From Cryptobacteroides sp934698975 (GTDB taxonomy: Bacteria; Bacteroidota; Bacteroidia; Bacteroidales; UBA932), in the NCBI GenBank assembly GCA_934698975.1, contig CAKUVR010000012.1, forward strand, positions 8,821 to 72,820: a stretch of DNA of 64,000 bases, read 5' to 3'. Within the stretch, counting starts at the first letter, position 1. Every line of letters begins with the position of its first letter. The position numbers and the translations under genes are program-made. Of the stretch, positions 50,870-58,774 are shown piece after piece. The notes below the pieces were generated by a model. The model was not told the origin of the DNA. It did no database searches and saw nothing but the letters and a program-made list of their open reading frames with translations.

Positions 50870-52516
50870 ATGGATCAGAAAGAAAAAATACTGACACGCT
50901 GCAACTCCATTCCGGTTCCGAACCTTGTCAACTATCTGAATGAGGGAGTTGTCACGCTTGACGAGCTGAAAGCGGCCGGTCTGACAGCCGAAACTGTGGA
51001 GGACATCCACAAGCACATCGCTGCCAACGAGGCTTTGATGTGGCGGAACGCATGCAGGAAAGACTCTCCATCGGTCTATCTGGAATTTCTGAAGTATTTT
51101 CCCGAGGGAACATATTCAGAGCAATGCCGTCAACAATTGTCCGACAAGGAGGACTCGTGGTGGCAGGACATCAGCCTGACTCCGACCGGAGAGTCGCTCC
51201 GGGATTATCTGGAAATCTTCCCTTACGGGAAATATGCCGGGACTGCCCGCGCGCTGCTGGACGACATGCCGTGGTTGGAGACCTGCAAGGTCAACACCGA
51301 GGCCGCTTATCTCGCTTACAAGGAGAAGTATCCCGGAAAGCACGAAGGTGAGATCAAGACAATCCTCAATACCTTCAGGGATGAGCAGGACTGGGTGAAC
51401 GCCCGGAACCTCAACACTACAGACGCGTTCCGGGAATATCTCAGGTTCCACCGCTACGGGAAGCATGCGGCGGACGCACAGCGGATCATTGACAGCCGTA
51501 GCCTTCACGACAACATCGTGGAGGGTCTGAGGAAAAACAAGAACGCCTTCAGCGCGGAGGAGATACAGCGTCACATCGGGGAGAAGACGGTCACTGAAAG
51601 CGAGATCGCCGATGTCCTCGGACCCGAATGGGTGGAACGGATAATGAACTATTCCCGCCCGGATGACCTGCCGATCTATGCCTACAAGAATGAACTTGTG
51701 AAAGGCCGGACCGAAGTCTATTTCTGGGGCACCCCGGCCTCCGGAAAGACCTGCACTCTCGGTGCGATCTTCAGCCGGGCGTTCTCCAAAGGAACTTTGC
51801 AGCCTAGGGGCGGGGCGGTGGACTACTTTGACTCATTGAAGAATATATTCAAGAAAGACGGGGTGAGCAGACTGCCCAACAGCACCTCCAACACCTGCAT
51901 CTACGACATGCAGGTGGACATCATCGACGATAAAGGCCGCAAGCATCCTGTGACCATGATCGATCTGGCCGGCGAGATATTCAAGTGCATCTACTATGAC
52001 AGTCTGGGCAAACTGAACGAGGATGACGAGCGCAAGAAGATCCTTGACACCACGTTCGGTTACCTGACCAACAGGAAGAACAAGAAAATAATGTTCTTTG
52101 TCGTCGAATACAACGGTCATGACAGGGTCTGGAACGACAACACCAACCTTACGATGAGCGACTATCTTGACAGATGCGCCCATTATCTGGATGACAAGAA
52201 AATCATAAGTTCTTCAGTCAACGGGATATATGTCCTTGTGACCAAAGCAGACATGATTGACTGCGAGTATAAGGAACTTCCGGTCAAGGCCAAGGAATAC
52301 ATAGAGAATCACTTCAAGGGTTTTTGGGAAACGCTGAAGGACATCTGCGTCCATTCCGGAATCCGCGACCTGAAGATCATCCCGTTCTCCATCGGCAACG
52401 TGGTGGCCAAACAGATCTGCGAGTTTGACGGCAAATTCGCCAAACTGGTTCTTGACAGGATAATCGAGAAGAGCGACAGCACCGGCTACAGTATTTTGGA
52501 TTTCTTAAAAGGATAA
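50870..52516 (+). CDS. P-loop GTPase-like protein with N-terminal helical repeats
   Basis: 548 residues. Residues about 45-215 contain three to four repeats of about 50 residues with the core YLEIFPYGKYAGTARALL (W...A...T...Y..Y...P.GK...A). A P-loop domain follows: FWGTPASGKT near 285-293, MIDLAGEIF near 362 and LVTKADMID near 454. This order (GxxxxGKT, DLAG, TKAD) fits the TRAFAC/'double-GTPase' proteins of bacterial conflict operons. No membrane segment. The same kind of repeat occurs in the 425-residue secreted protein of this operon. Confidence 0.8.
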   Translation: MDQKEKILTRCNSIPVPNLVNYLNEGVVTLDELKAAGLTAETVEDIHKHIAANEALMWRNACRKDSPSVYLEFLKYFPEGTYSEQCRQQLSDKEDSWWQDISLTPTGESLRDYLEIFPYGKYAGTARALLDDMPWLETCKVNTEAAYLAYKEKYPGKHEGEIKTILNTFRDEQDWVNARNLNTTDAFREYLRFHRYGKHAADAQRIIDSRSLHDNIVEGLRKNKNAFSAEEIQRHIGEKTVTESEIADVLGPEWVERIMNYSRPDDLPIYAYKNELVKGRTEVYFWGTPASGKTCTLGAIFSRAFSKGTLQPRGGAVDYFDSLKNIFKKDGVSRLPNSTSNTCIYDMQVDIIDDKGRKHPVTMIDLAGEIFKCIYYDSLGKLNEDDERKKILDTTFGYLTNRKNKKIMFFVVEYNGHDRVWNDNTNLTMSDYLDRCAHYLDDKKIISSSVNGIYVLVTKADMIDCEYKELPVKAKEYIENHFKGFWETLKDICVHSGIRDLKIIPFSIGNVVAKQICEFDGKFAKLVLDRIIEKSDSTGYSILDFLKG

Positions 52517-52520
52517 CGCC

Positions 52521-53960
52521 ATGACATTTTCAGAATATATTAAGGTTGACCTTTACGGCCAGTACAACAACAACACCGAGCACGTCTATTCATACCCGGA
52601 AAAGATCACGAATCAGTACAGCTTCACTGAGGGCACACGGTGGGCGGCTCCAATCACCGATCCCCGAGCCCTTTTCCAGTCGGTGTGCAAGTCCGGTCCG
52701 TGCTACATCATCCACCGTCACAAAAACGGTTATTACTATTCATACGTCGAAAGGAATGCCGCGGATTCGCGGGGTGGGCTGGAAATGATCACCATATTCG
52801 TCCCGGCTGGTCATCACGCCTCCGGCGGCAGCGTACTTGACGCTCTGAACGAACTGCGCGGCACGCTCATCCAGTCCCGCAGGTATGATGATGAGCTTGT
52901 ACGGTACTGCGCCGCCCGTGTCACTGAGTGCCATTCAAAAGAGTTTTTCCCGGCAAAGACAAAGCAGGACTCCGGCGGACAGCCTATAGCGGCGTTCCGC
53001 ACCTTCAAAGATGCCTCGGAATTGAGGACTATCTTCACTTTCCTCAAGCAGAATGAATATGCTGACATCGACAAACTCATCATCGTCCATGAATATGATG
53101 TAAAAGAAGGCGCTAATATTCAAAGGATAACAACACCAGTGAAGCAAGTGTTCAATGTCATCGGATGTACAGGAGCCAAGGCTGACAGGGATGAAGCCAC
53201 TCTAGGAGAATCATTCCGCATCACCTACTCGAAGGATGATTTCGAGCCCCTGTACAAAGATGTCCGGCTGGACTCCATGCTAAATCCAGCCTATGGCACA
53301 GACGGAAATGATGTTCATCTTACAGACCCTGAGACGCTGCGGATGACATTTCGCAAAAAGTTATTCATCGACATCAAGTCCAACGATGGAACGACTCCAA
53401 AGACCATTAATCCTGAAGTCATATTCAATGGGACACCGGCTGAGCGTTCTGAAGACGGACGTGTCTTTGTGATGGTTCCGGAAAACGCTGTCCATGAAGG
53501 CGGTCGCGCGGTTTTGGATGTGAATGCCACGCATTTTGAGCCTTATCATATTCAAGTCGCCTTGGATGGTTTGAGAAACAATTCGGTGCTTAACGTAGAT
53601 CTGACACCCAAGACGAAAGTCATTCCTATCGAGTTCTGTTTCGGGGATACGGAAAGCGGCGAAACTCACACCTTCCCGGTTTTCAAAGTGCCTGTCAAAG
53701 AAACCGATCCGTTGTATGATTCGATGCTTGTCGGGCAAGTTTTCCATGGCTATGAGGCCATCAGATTGCCGGACGAGGGTTTCCGTGTGAATATTCCGGA
53801 CAAAGACGACAAAGGCAACGAAAAGAAAAGACTGCCCAAGTGGCTCAGCATTCTGTTGGTTGTCCTTGGCGTTGTGATAGTGTCGCTCGCTCTCGTATGT
53901 GGCGGTTATGTCTTGGGACATTTAGACGTGATTCCTGTGTTTGGCAAAATACTGGGCTGA
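52521..53960 (+). CDS. C-terminally anchored hypothetical protein
   Basis: 479 residues. The N-terminal 250 residues are alpha/beta with no known family (SFTEGTRWAAPITDPRALFQ near 30). About 270-420 look beta-rich, with two Ig-like stretches. One membrane segment at about 452-473 leaves about six residues outside. It lies 4 bases after the GTPase-like gene; the pair may work as a soluble switch and its membrane partner. Confidence 0.72.
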   Translation: MTFSEYIKVDLYGQYNNNTEHVYSYPEKITNQYSFTEGTRWAAPITDPRALFQSVCKSGPCYIIHRHKNGYYYSYVERNAADSRGGLEMITIFVPAGHHASGGSVLDALNELRGTLIQSRRYDDELVRYCAARVTECHSKEFFPAKTKQDSGGQPIAAFRTFKDASELRTIFTFLKQNEYADIDKLIIVHEYDVKEGANIQRITTPVKQVFNVIGCTGAKADRDEATLGESFRITYSKDDFEPLYKDVRLDSMLNPAYGTDGNDVHLTDPETLRMTFRKKLFIDIKSNDGTTPKTINPEVIFNGTPAERSEDGRVFVMVPENAVHEGGRAVLDVNATHFEPYHIQVALDGLRNNSVLNVDLTPKTKVIPIEFCFGDTESGETHTFPVFKVPVKETDPLYDSMLVGQVFHGYEAIRLPDEGFRVNIPDKDDKGNEKKRLPKWLSILLVVLGVVIVSLALVCGGYVLGHLDVIPVFGKILG

Positions 53961-53981
53961 ATATTCTAACATAAAGAATCA

Positions 53982-54767
53982 ATGGAGAAGAAGAACATCA
54001 TAAAGATACTGTTGGTCTCTCTTGCGGTTGTCGGACTGACGTATCTGATTGTAGACCAGTTTAACAAAATCGGCACATCGGAGGGGAACATTGATTATTA
54101 CGACCTTTCCGCCGACCTCGAAGCCAAAGTAGACAGTCTGCCCGTCAGCTGGAGCGGATCGCCATATTCCTCATTCCGTTCCATACTGTCGGACATTGAT
54201 GTGGCCACCGCCATGCAAGGAATGGACGAAGAGTCAGCCAAGACAGCCATGAACAAGGTGCGCGGCATTTTCGGGAAAGCCGCGGGATCATATTTTGGTC
54301 GTGGTTCATGGACCGACCCCGATCTTTCCCAGATCAAGTTCATCGCCGGCTATCTCCATGACAGTCAGGTTGTCCGGATTGTGGACGGCTATCATGAGGC
54401 GAAAAAACTGATCGCATCCAGCAAGGTCTGCACGACCACATCGGCTGTGGACAACTGCATAGCCAAAGCCGCGTCTTACAGCAAATCTCCTTGGAGCAAC
54501 TGCAAGGAGTTGAAGGACGGGCTGTCCCGCGTGAGGGCCAACGCCTTTGAATCCTACATCAACCGCAGCCTGATTCCTCTTTGCGACAAGTTGGTCAAGT
54601 ACAAGACCAGATACACCTACTTCGATGATTTCGACAGGGATTTCCAGAAAGTACGTAAAGGGAAAGAGTATCTGGAGAAGAAATCATATTCAAGCGCGGC
54701 CTTCCTGTCCAAGTACAATTCAATCAAGTACAACAACGCGGCTAACGACTTAGATCCTAGATTCTGA
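53982..54767 (+). CDS. N-terminally anchored helical protein
   Basis: 261 residues. A single uncleaved membrane segment at about 6-24 (IKILLVSLAVVGLTYLIVDQ), then a helical soluble domain, probably periplasmic. No family recognised. Its stop overlaps the next start by one base (TGATG). Confidence 0.72.
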   Translation: MEKKNIIKILLVSLAVVGLTYLIVDQFNKIGTSEGNIDYYDLSADLEAKVDSLPVSWSGSPYSSFRSILSDIDVATAMQGMDEESAKTAMNKVRGIFGKAAGSYFGRGSWTDPDLSQIKFIAGYLHDSQVVRIVDGYHEAKKLIASSKVCTTTSAVDNCIAKAASYSKSPWSNCKELKDGLSRVRANAFESYINRSLIPLCDKLVKYKTRYTYFDDFDRDFQKVRKGKEYLEKKSYSSAAFLSKYNSIKYNNAANDLDPRF

Positions 54768-56044
54768 TGAGAAAGATAGTTTTCAGCCTTATCCTCGGTG
54801 TGGCGGCAGTGTGTGCCACGGTTCCAAGCCATGCTCGCGTTTCCGATTCGGAAATGGTTCTGATCCAGAATGTCGGTTCCGCCATACGTCAGGCGGAGGC
54901 ACGCTACAACAGCGGCAACGTGACCGGAGCCGCCGATCTTGCCAGGAAGATTCTGGCAAAGTACCCGGCCAACACCGACGCGAAAGCAATTCTGGACAAA
55001 TGCATCGCCACGGAACGGAAGGATTATGACGATGCCGTCGCCAGCGAAAGTGTCGCCAGTCTTAACGCTTTCCTTAAGAAATATCCCGAATCCGGATTCA
55101 GGGATGATGTGGCCGATAGAATTGAGGATCTTCCTCTCTGGCTGATAGCCAAAGGCAAAAATACGATTGATTCATACAAGCGGTATCTCGCCGACTCCGA
55201 GCATCTGCTCTTCAAATCGGAGGCCGACAATGCCATTGCCGACCTTACCGCCACACAGGCTTATTACAATGCCCTTCGTGTCAACACCATAGAAGCCCTG
55301 AAACAATTCCGTAAGGATTATCCCGCCAGTTCCTACGACAAGCGAGCCTCCAACAAAATCGCCCGCCTGATGGCAGACAGGTTCACGTCTACGTCTTCTT
55401 ACGCTGACAAAAGAATGGCGACTGAATATGCCACGGATGATGAGACAATCAGATATGTGAACAACAAATTCGCCTACGCCACCCGGAATAATGAAGCGTA
55501 TTCATCGGTTTACAGGCCGAACTCATCGCAGAACACTTCATCGGAAATGTATTCCGGCAATTACAAAAAGACAAGAGGAAATGCTGTTAGCCTTGGTCTT
55601 AATGTAATGTGGGATTATGGAGTAAGCTGTGAAAGTGGAGATGACCATGCCGGATTCCCGTTTTCCATCGGATTAGGTGGACTGATAAGATTCGGAAGAC
55701 CGCAGAACAGTTTGAATCTCATCACAGGAGTAAAGGCACTTATGTCATACGCAAAAATACAACATGGATATCTTAGTGAAAACACAACAAGGGTAACAGC
55801 AAGGGAAGTATCAATCCCTCTTGATCTGAACTGGAACTTCTTTAAGGCCGAAGAAGGAGGTATGTATTTGGGAATTGGGTACCAATATGGCCTTCAGACT
55901 TCAGAAGCGATGAAAATCGCCTTCGGCACAAATTATATGAGAAGTGATTTCAGTCTCTACTATATTCATTATTTCAAAGGAATGTTCAAAGAAGCTGCAG
56001 GTATTTCACCATTCCTAGGCATGAGTTACACTTATTATTTCTAG
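54767..56044 (+). CDS. Secreted repeat protein with C-terminal beta-barrel-like domain
   Basis: 425 residues. Signal peptide about 1-24. Residues 30-210 hold helical repeats of the type AFLKKYPESGFRDDVADRI, similar to those in the GTPase-like protein of the operon. From about 265 the sequence becomes amphipathic beta (GNAVSLGLNVMWDYGVS...) and ends in aromatic SYTYYF, as outer-membrane barrels do. The barrel half (from about 55570) is visibly more AT-rich than the first half. It is the likely outer-membrane component of the operon. Confidence 0.78.
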   Translation: MRKIVFSLILGVAAVCATVPSHARVSDSEMVLIQNVGSAIRQAEARYNSGNVTGAADLARKILAKYPANTDAKAILDKCIATERKDYDDAVASESVASLNAFLKKYPESGFRDDVADRIEDLPLWLIAKGKNTIDSYKRYLADSEHLLFKSEADNAIADLTATQAYYNALRVNTIEALKQFRKDYPASSYDKRASNKIARLMADRFTSTSSYADKRMATEYATDDETIRYVNNKFAYATRNNEAYSSVYRPNSSQNTSSEMYSGNYKKTRGNAVSLGLNVMWDYGVSCESGDDHAGFPFSIGLGGLIRFGRPQNSLNLITGVKALMSYAKIQHGYLSENTTRVTAREVSIPLDLNWNFFKAEEGGMYLGIGYQYGLQTSEAMKIAFGTNYMRSDFSLYYIHYFKGMFKEAAGISPFLGMSYTYYF

Positions 56045-56082
56045 TCTGGCATCCATAAGGAAAACGCCCAGAATTCTAAGAA

Positions 56083-57123
56083 ATGGATATACTAAGAAAT
56101 TTCATAACATACGCAAACGGCTCAACTCTGCGTGAACGGGAACGCGGCATATTTCCGGCTGAAGCATCTGTCAATGCCAAAGGGAACAGTGGCGACAAGA
56201 TTCATTTGCGAATTCAGAAACCGGTCAACGCCAAAGTCTTTGAAGATAAGATTCGGGTTATTCTATCATCCGTCAGCATATATGAACCACAGACATTCCC
56301 CGTTAAACGTCCTGAATTTGAAGACATTGAAAAAGTTGTCATAGCTGAGGCCAGAAAAAAGATCAGGTCGCTCAAGTTTTGGACATTACCGAGGCGGAGG
56401 GACGATTATGTCGGTGAGAACACATTCCCGAGATACAAAGAAGCTGTCGGAAAATGGGAAATAGATAAAGCGGACTTCGAAATTGCCGAGAACAAGAGAG
56501 TCGCAGAGCTCAATAAGTCAGAACAGGAACGAGCCGGTATTGAAAGCAAAGCCATTGAAGATGACCTGAAAGCGTTTATGTCTCCATCGATTGAAAACAT
56601 CCATGACAAGATTAAATCGACACTGAAAAGTATTCAGTCACCTTATGGGCTGTCAATCGCCTATGCATGGTCGGAGAATACGGTTTACCTTGACGTCCTT
56701 TATCCGGAGCGGGATATTATGCTGAAATGTGAATACCACACCACCCCAAGAACAATAACCGAGGGCAACTTCCGTTATATCAATATACTTTTAGGGTCGT
56801 CTTATGTGTTGGCTTCGCATATTTTCAATATTGGAGAAACTGTGAGGAATGTTGTGGTCACAGGTCATTCTCAAATACTTGGAACCAAAATAGAGGAGAC
56901 ATTATATGCCGTGAATTTTGACAGGGAGAAATTCCAGACAGAATTCAGGACAATCAAAAAGTTCAGTCCAATCGACAGCTTTTTCAAATACCAATACCTG
57001 TTTGACGCGACACCTGCCAGAGGCAATATACATCCTATCCGAATCAGATTGGAGAATGGCTTGTTCGAGAACAGGTTTGAACATATGGAATTTGGATTTC
57101 TTGCAATAAGGCCGACAATATAA
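56083..57123 (+). CDS. Hypothetical protein ending the SrfB/SrfC operon
   Basis: 346 residues, no signal peptide and no membrane segment. A charged helical stretch at about 115-175 is followed by a mixed beta region (SPYGLSIAYAWSENTVYLDV). No family recognised. The coding sequence is AT-richer than the upstream operon genes. It begins 38 bases after the barrel gene with no promoter box between, so it probably belongs to the operon. Confidence 0.65.
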   Translation: MDILRNFITYANGSTLRERERGIFPAEASVNAKGNSGDKIHLRIQKPVNAKVFEDKIRVILSSVSIYEPQTFPVKRPEFEDIEKVVIAEARKKIRSLKFWTLPRRRDDYVGENTFPRYKEAVGKWEIDKADFEIAENKRVAELNKSEQERAGIESKAIEDDLKAFMSPSIENIHDKIKSTLKSIQSPYGLSIAYAWSENTVYLDVLYPERDIMLKCEYHTTPRTITEGNFRYINILLGSSYVLASHIFNIGETVRNVVVTGHSQILGTKIEETLYAVNFDREKFQTEFRTIKKFSPIDSFFKYQYLFDATPARGNIHPIRIRLENGLFENRFEHMEFGFLAIRPTI

Positions 57124-57197
57124 ATGTCACACAGACATATTCATTGAAAAAGGGGGGCTGGGGTGACGCGGGGTTGGGGATAATCGAGGATATTCAC

Positions 57198-57205
57198 TAA
57201 ATTTG
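57198..57205 (+). promoter_or_regulatory. -7 box of the CE2 esterase operon
   Basis: TAAATTTG with TTG at 57174-57176 (21-base spacer), 21 bases before ATG 57227. It sets the start and marks the end of the SrfB/SrfC operon. Confidence 0.65.
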
Positions 57206-57226
57206 CAGACACTAAAGCAACAAGAC

Positions 57227-58366
57227 ATGAAATTGAAGGTAATAGCATTTATGGCCGCGGCGGCGCTTTGCTCAACAATGGCGGCGGCCGCCAAGACTGA
57301 AGGAACGACAATCAAGGCCTCGGACTCAAAAATCACTTACATCGGGAGAACCGAGGTCAGGGACGGAAGCGTTTCATTTGACTGGACAGGGGTGTACGCA
57401 AAGGTGAGATTTCAGGGCAGCAATCTGAATTTCAAAGTTTCCGACACCAAGAAGAACTACTACAACGTTTGGATTGACGCCTCCATGGACACTACGCCGG
57501 ACAAGGTTGTCACGGTCTGCGGGACAGACACCACAATCGTGATCGTCAGTGCGGAGGATATCAAGGCACGCTACGGGAAGGACAAAAAAGCGGCCAAGGC
57601 TCCCCATCAGGTGATCATTCAGAAACGTACCGAGGGAGAGCAGGGCACAACCACCATCTTCGGGTTCTCCACGGACGGAGAGTTCCTTCAGGCTGACGCT
57701 CCGAAGGACAGGATCATTGAATATATAGGAGACTCGTACACCTGTGGCTACGGCACGGAGAGTTCGAACAAAGAGCGCTTCAAACCAGAGACCGAGAATC
57801 AGAACCTCACCTACGCCTGCGCTATGGCAAGGTACTTTGATGCCGACCAGATTGTCGTCGCCCACTCCGGAATGGGTATCGCGCGCAACTACAACGGCAA
57901 CGTCAAAGGTTACTTCATGCCGGACAGATATCTCCAAACCTACGACAAGGAAAAGGACGTGAAATGGGATGCGAAGTCCTCGCCTCTCAAGCCAAGCATA
58001 ACGGTGATATATCTTGGAACCAATGATTTCTCCACTGGCATGCAGCCGGCGGAAAGACTGTTCGTCAAGAACTACGTCACCCTGCTGAAAGAGATCAAGG
58101 ACAACTATGGCGATGACTACCCTATCCTGTGTGTCGCGCCAAAGAACGACCTTCTGATGTTCGACTACATCCGCAAGGCTCTCGACACTTGCGGGCTCAA
58201 GAATGTCCACATCATGGCTCTGACCAAATCCGTCCACAATAATGACACAGACATGGGAGCGGACGGGCATCCGAACTATGCGGGTCATCTCAAAAAAGCG
58301 CATGCGATGATTCCTTATGTCTCGACCATAACGGGTTGGGAACTGACAGGAAACAAAATAAGATAG
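57227..58366 (+). CDS. Secreted CE2-type SGNH esterase (acetyl-xylan esterase-like)
   Basis: 379 residues. Signal peptide about 1-22. N-terminal beta-sandwich at 25-140 (VSFDWTGVYAKVRFQGSNL), then the SGNH domain: IGDSYTCGYG with Ser170, GTNDFS near 265, and DGHPNYAGH near 345-353 with the Asp-His pair. This two-domain order is the CE2 family, which removes acetyl groups from xylan or glucomannan side chains. First of three genes (7-base gap, then a coupled overlap). Confidence 0.92.
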   Translation: MKLKVIAFMAAAALCSTMAAAAKTEGTTIKASDSKITYIGRTEVRDGSVSFDWTGVYAKVRFQGSNLNFKVSDTKKNYYNVWIDASMDTTPDKVVTVCGTDTTIVIVSAEDIKARYGKDKKAAKAPHQVIIQKRTEGEQGTTTIFGFSTDGEFLQADAPKDRIIEYIGDSYTCGYGTESSNKERFKPETENQNLTYACAMARYFDADQIVVAHSGMGIARNYNGNVKGYFMPDRYLQTYDKEKDVKWDAKSSPLKPSITVIYLGTNDFSTGMQPAERLFVKNYVTLLKEIKDNYGDDYPILCVAPKNDLLMFDYIRKALDTCGLKNVHIMALTKSVHNNDTDMGADGHPNYAGHLKKAHAMIPYVSTITGWELTGNKIR

Positions 58367-58372
58367 CAAACC

Positions 58373-58774
58373 ATGACGACAAAAGGGAGAATATTCACTT
58401 GGGCCGGAGTCATCCTCGCCCTCATTCTGGCTGGATTCATCTACTTCCGGTTCTATTTCGTCTTCGGTGACGGTGTGAAGGCCGGAGAACTCAACCAGTT
58501 CATCTACAAAGGCTACGTTTGGAAGACCTACGAGGGGAAACTCATTCAGGCCGGATTCAGGGGGTCGAACAAGAACGCCGGAGGCGCGGCGATAGAATCC
58601 TACATATTCGATTTTTCCGTCGAGGACGAGGAGGTCGCGAACGAACTCATGAGATGCAGCGGCAAGTCCGTGGAGCTGCATTATAAGGAATATCTGGGAA
58701 CGCTTCCTTGGCGCGGAATGCAGAAATATGTCGTGGACAGGATAATCTCAACCTCAACACCCACAGCCGAATGA
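58373..58774 (+). CDS. Small Bacteroidota membrane-anchored hypothetical protein
   Basis: 133 residues. Membrane segment at about 8-28. The soluble part FGDGVKAGELNQFIYKGYVW and VELHYKEYLGTLPWRG is a pattern I recognise from conserved Bacteroidales proteins that are sometimes wrongly labelled 6-phosphogluconate dehydrogenase. No dehydrogenase motif is present. Its TGA overlaps the ATG of the peptidase gene (ATGA, 58771-58774). Confidence 0.75.
   Translation: MTTKGRIFTWAGVILALILAGFIYFRFYFVFGDGVKAGELNQFIYKGYVWKTYEGKLIQAGFRGSNKNAGGAAIESYIFDFSVEDEEVANELMRCSGKSVELHYKEYLGTLPWRGMQKYVVDRIISTSTPTAE

Noticed and set aside
57374..58681. Long antisense frame of 435 codons
   Set aside because: It lies opposite the CE2 esterase, whose motifs and promoter are clear; the antisense protein is Val/Asp-rich shadow sequence.
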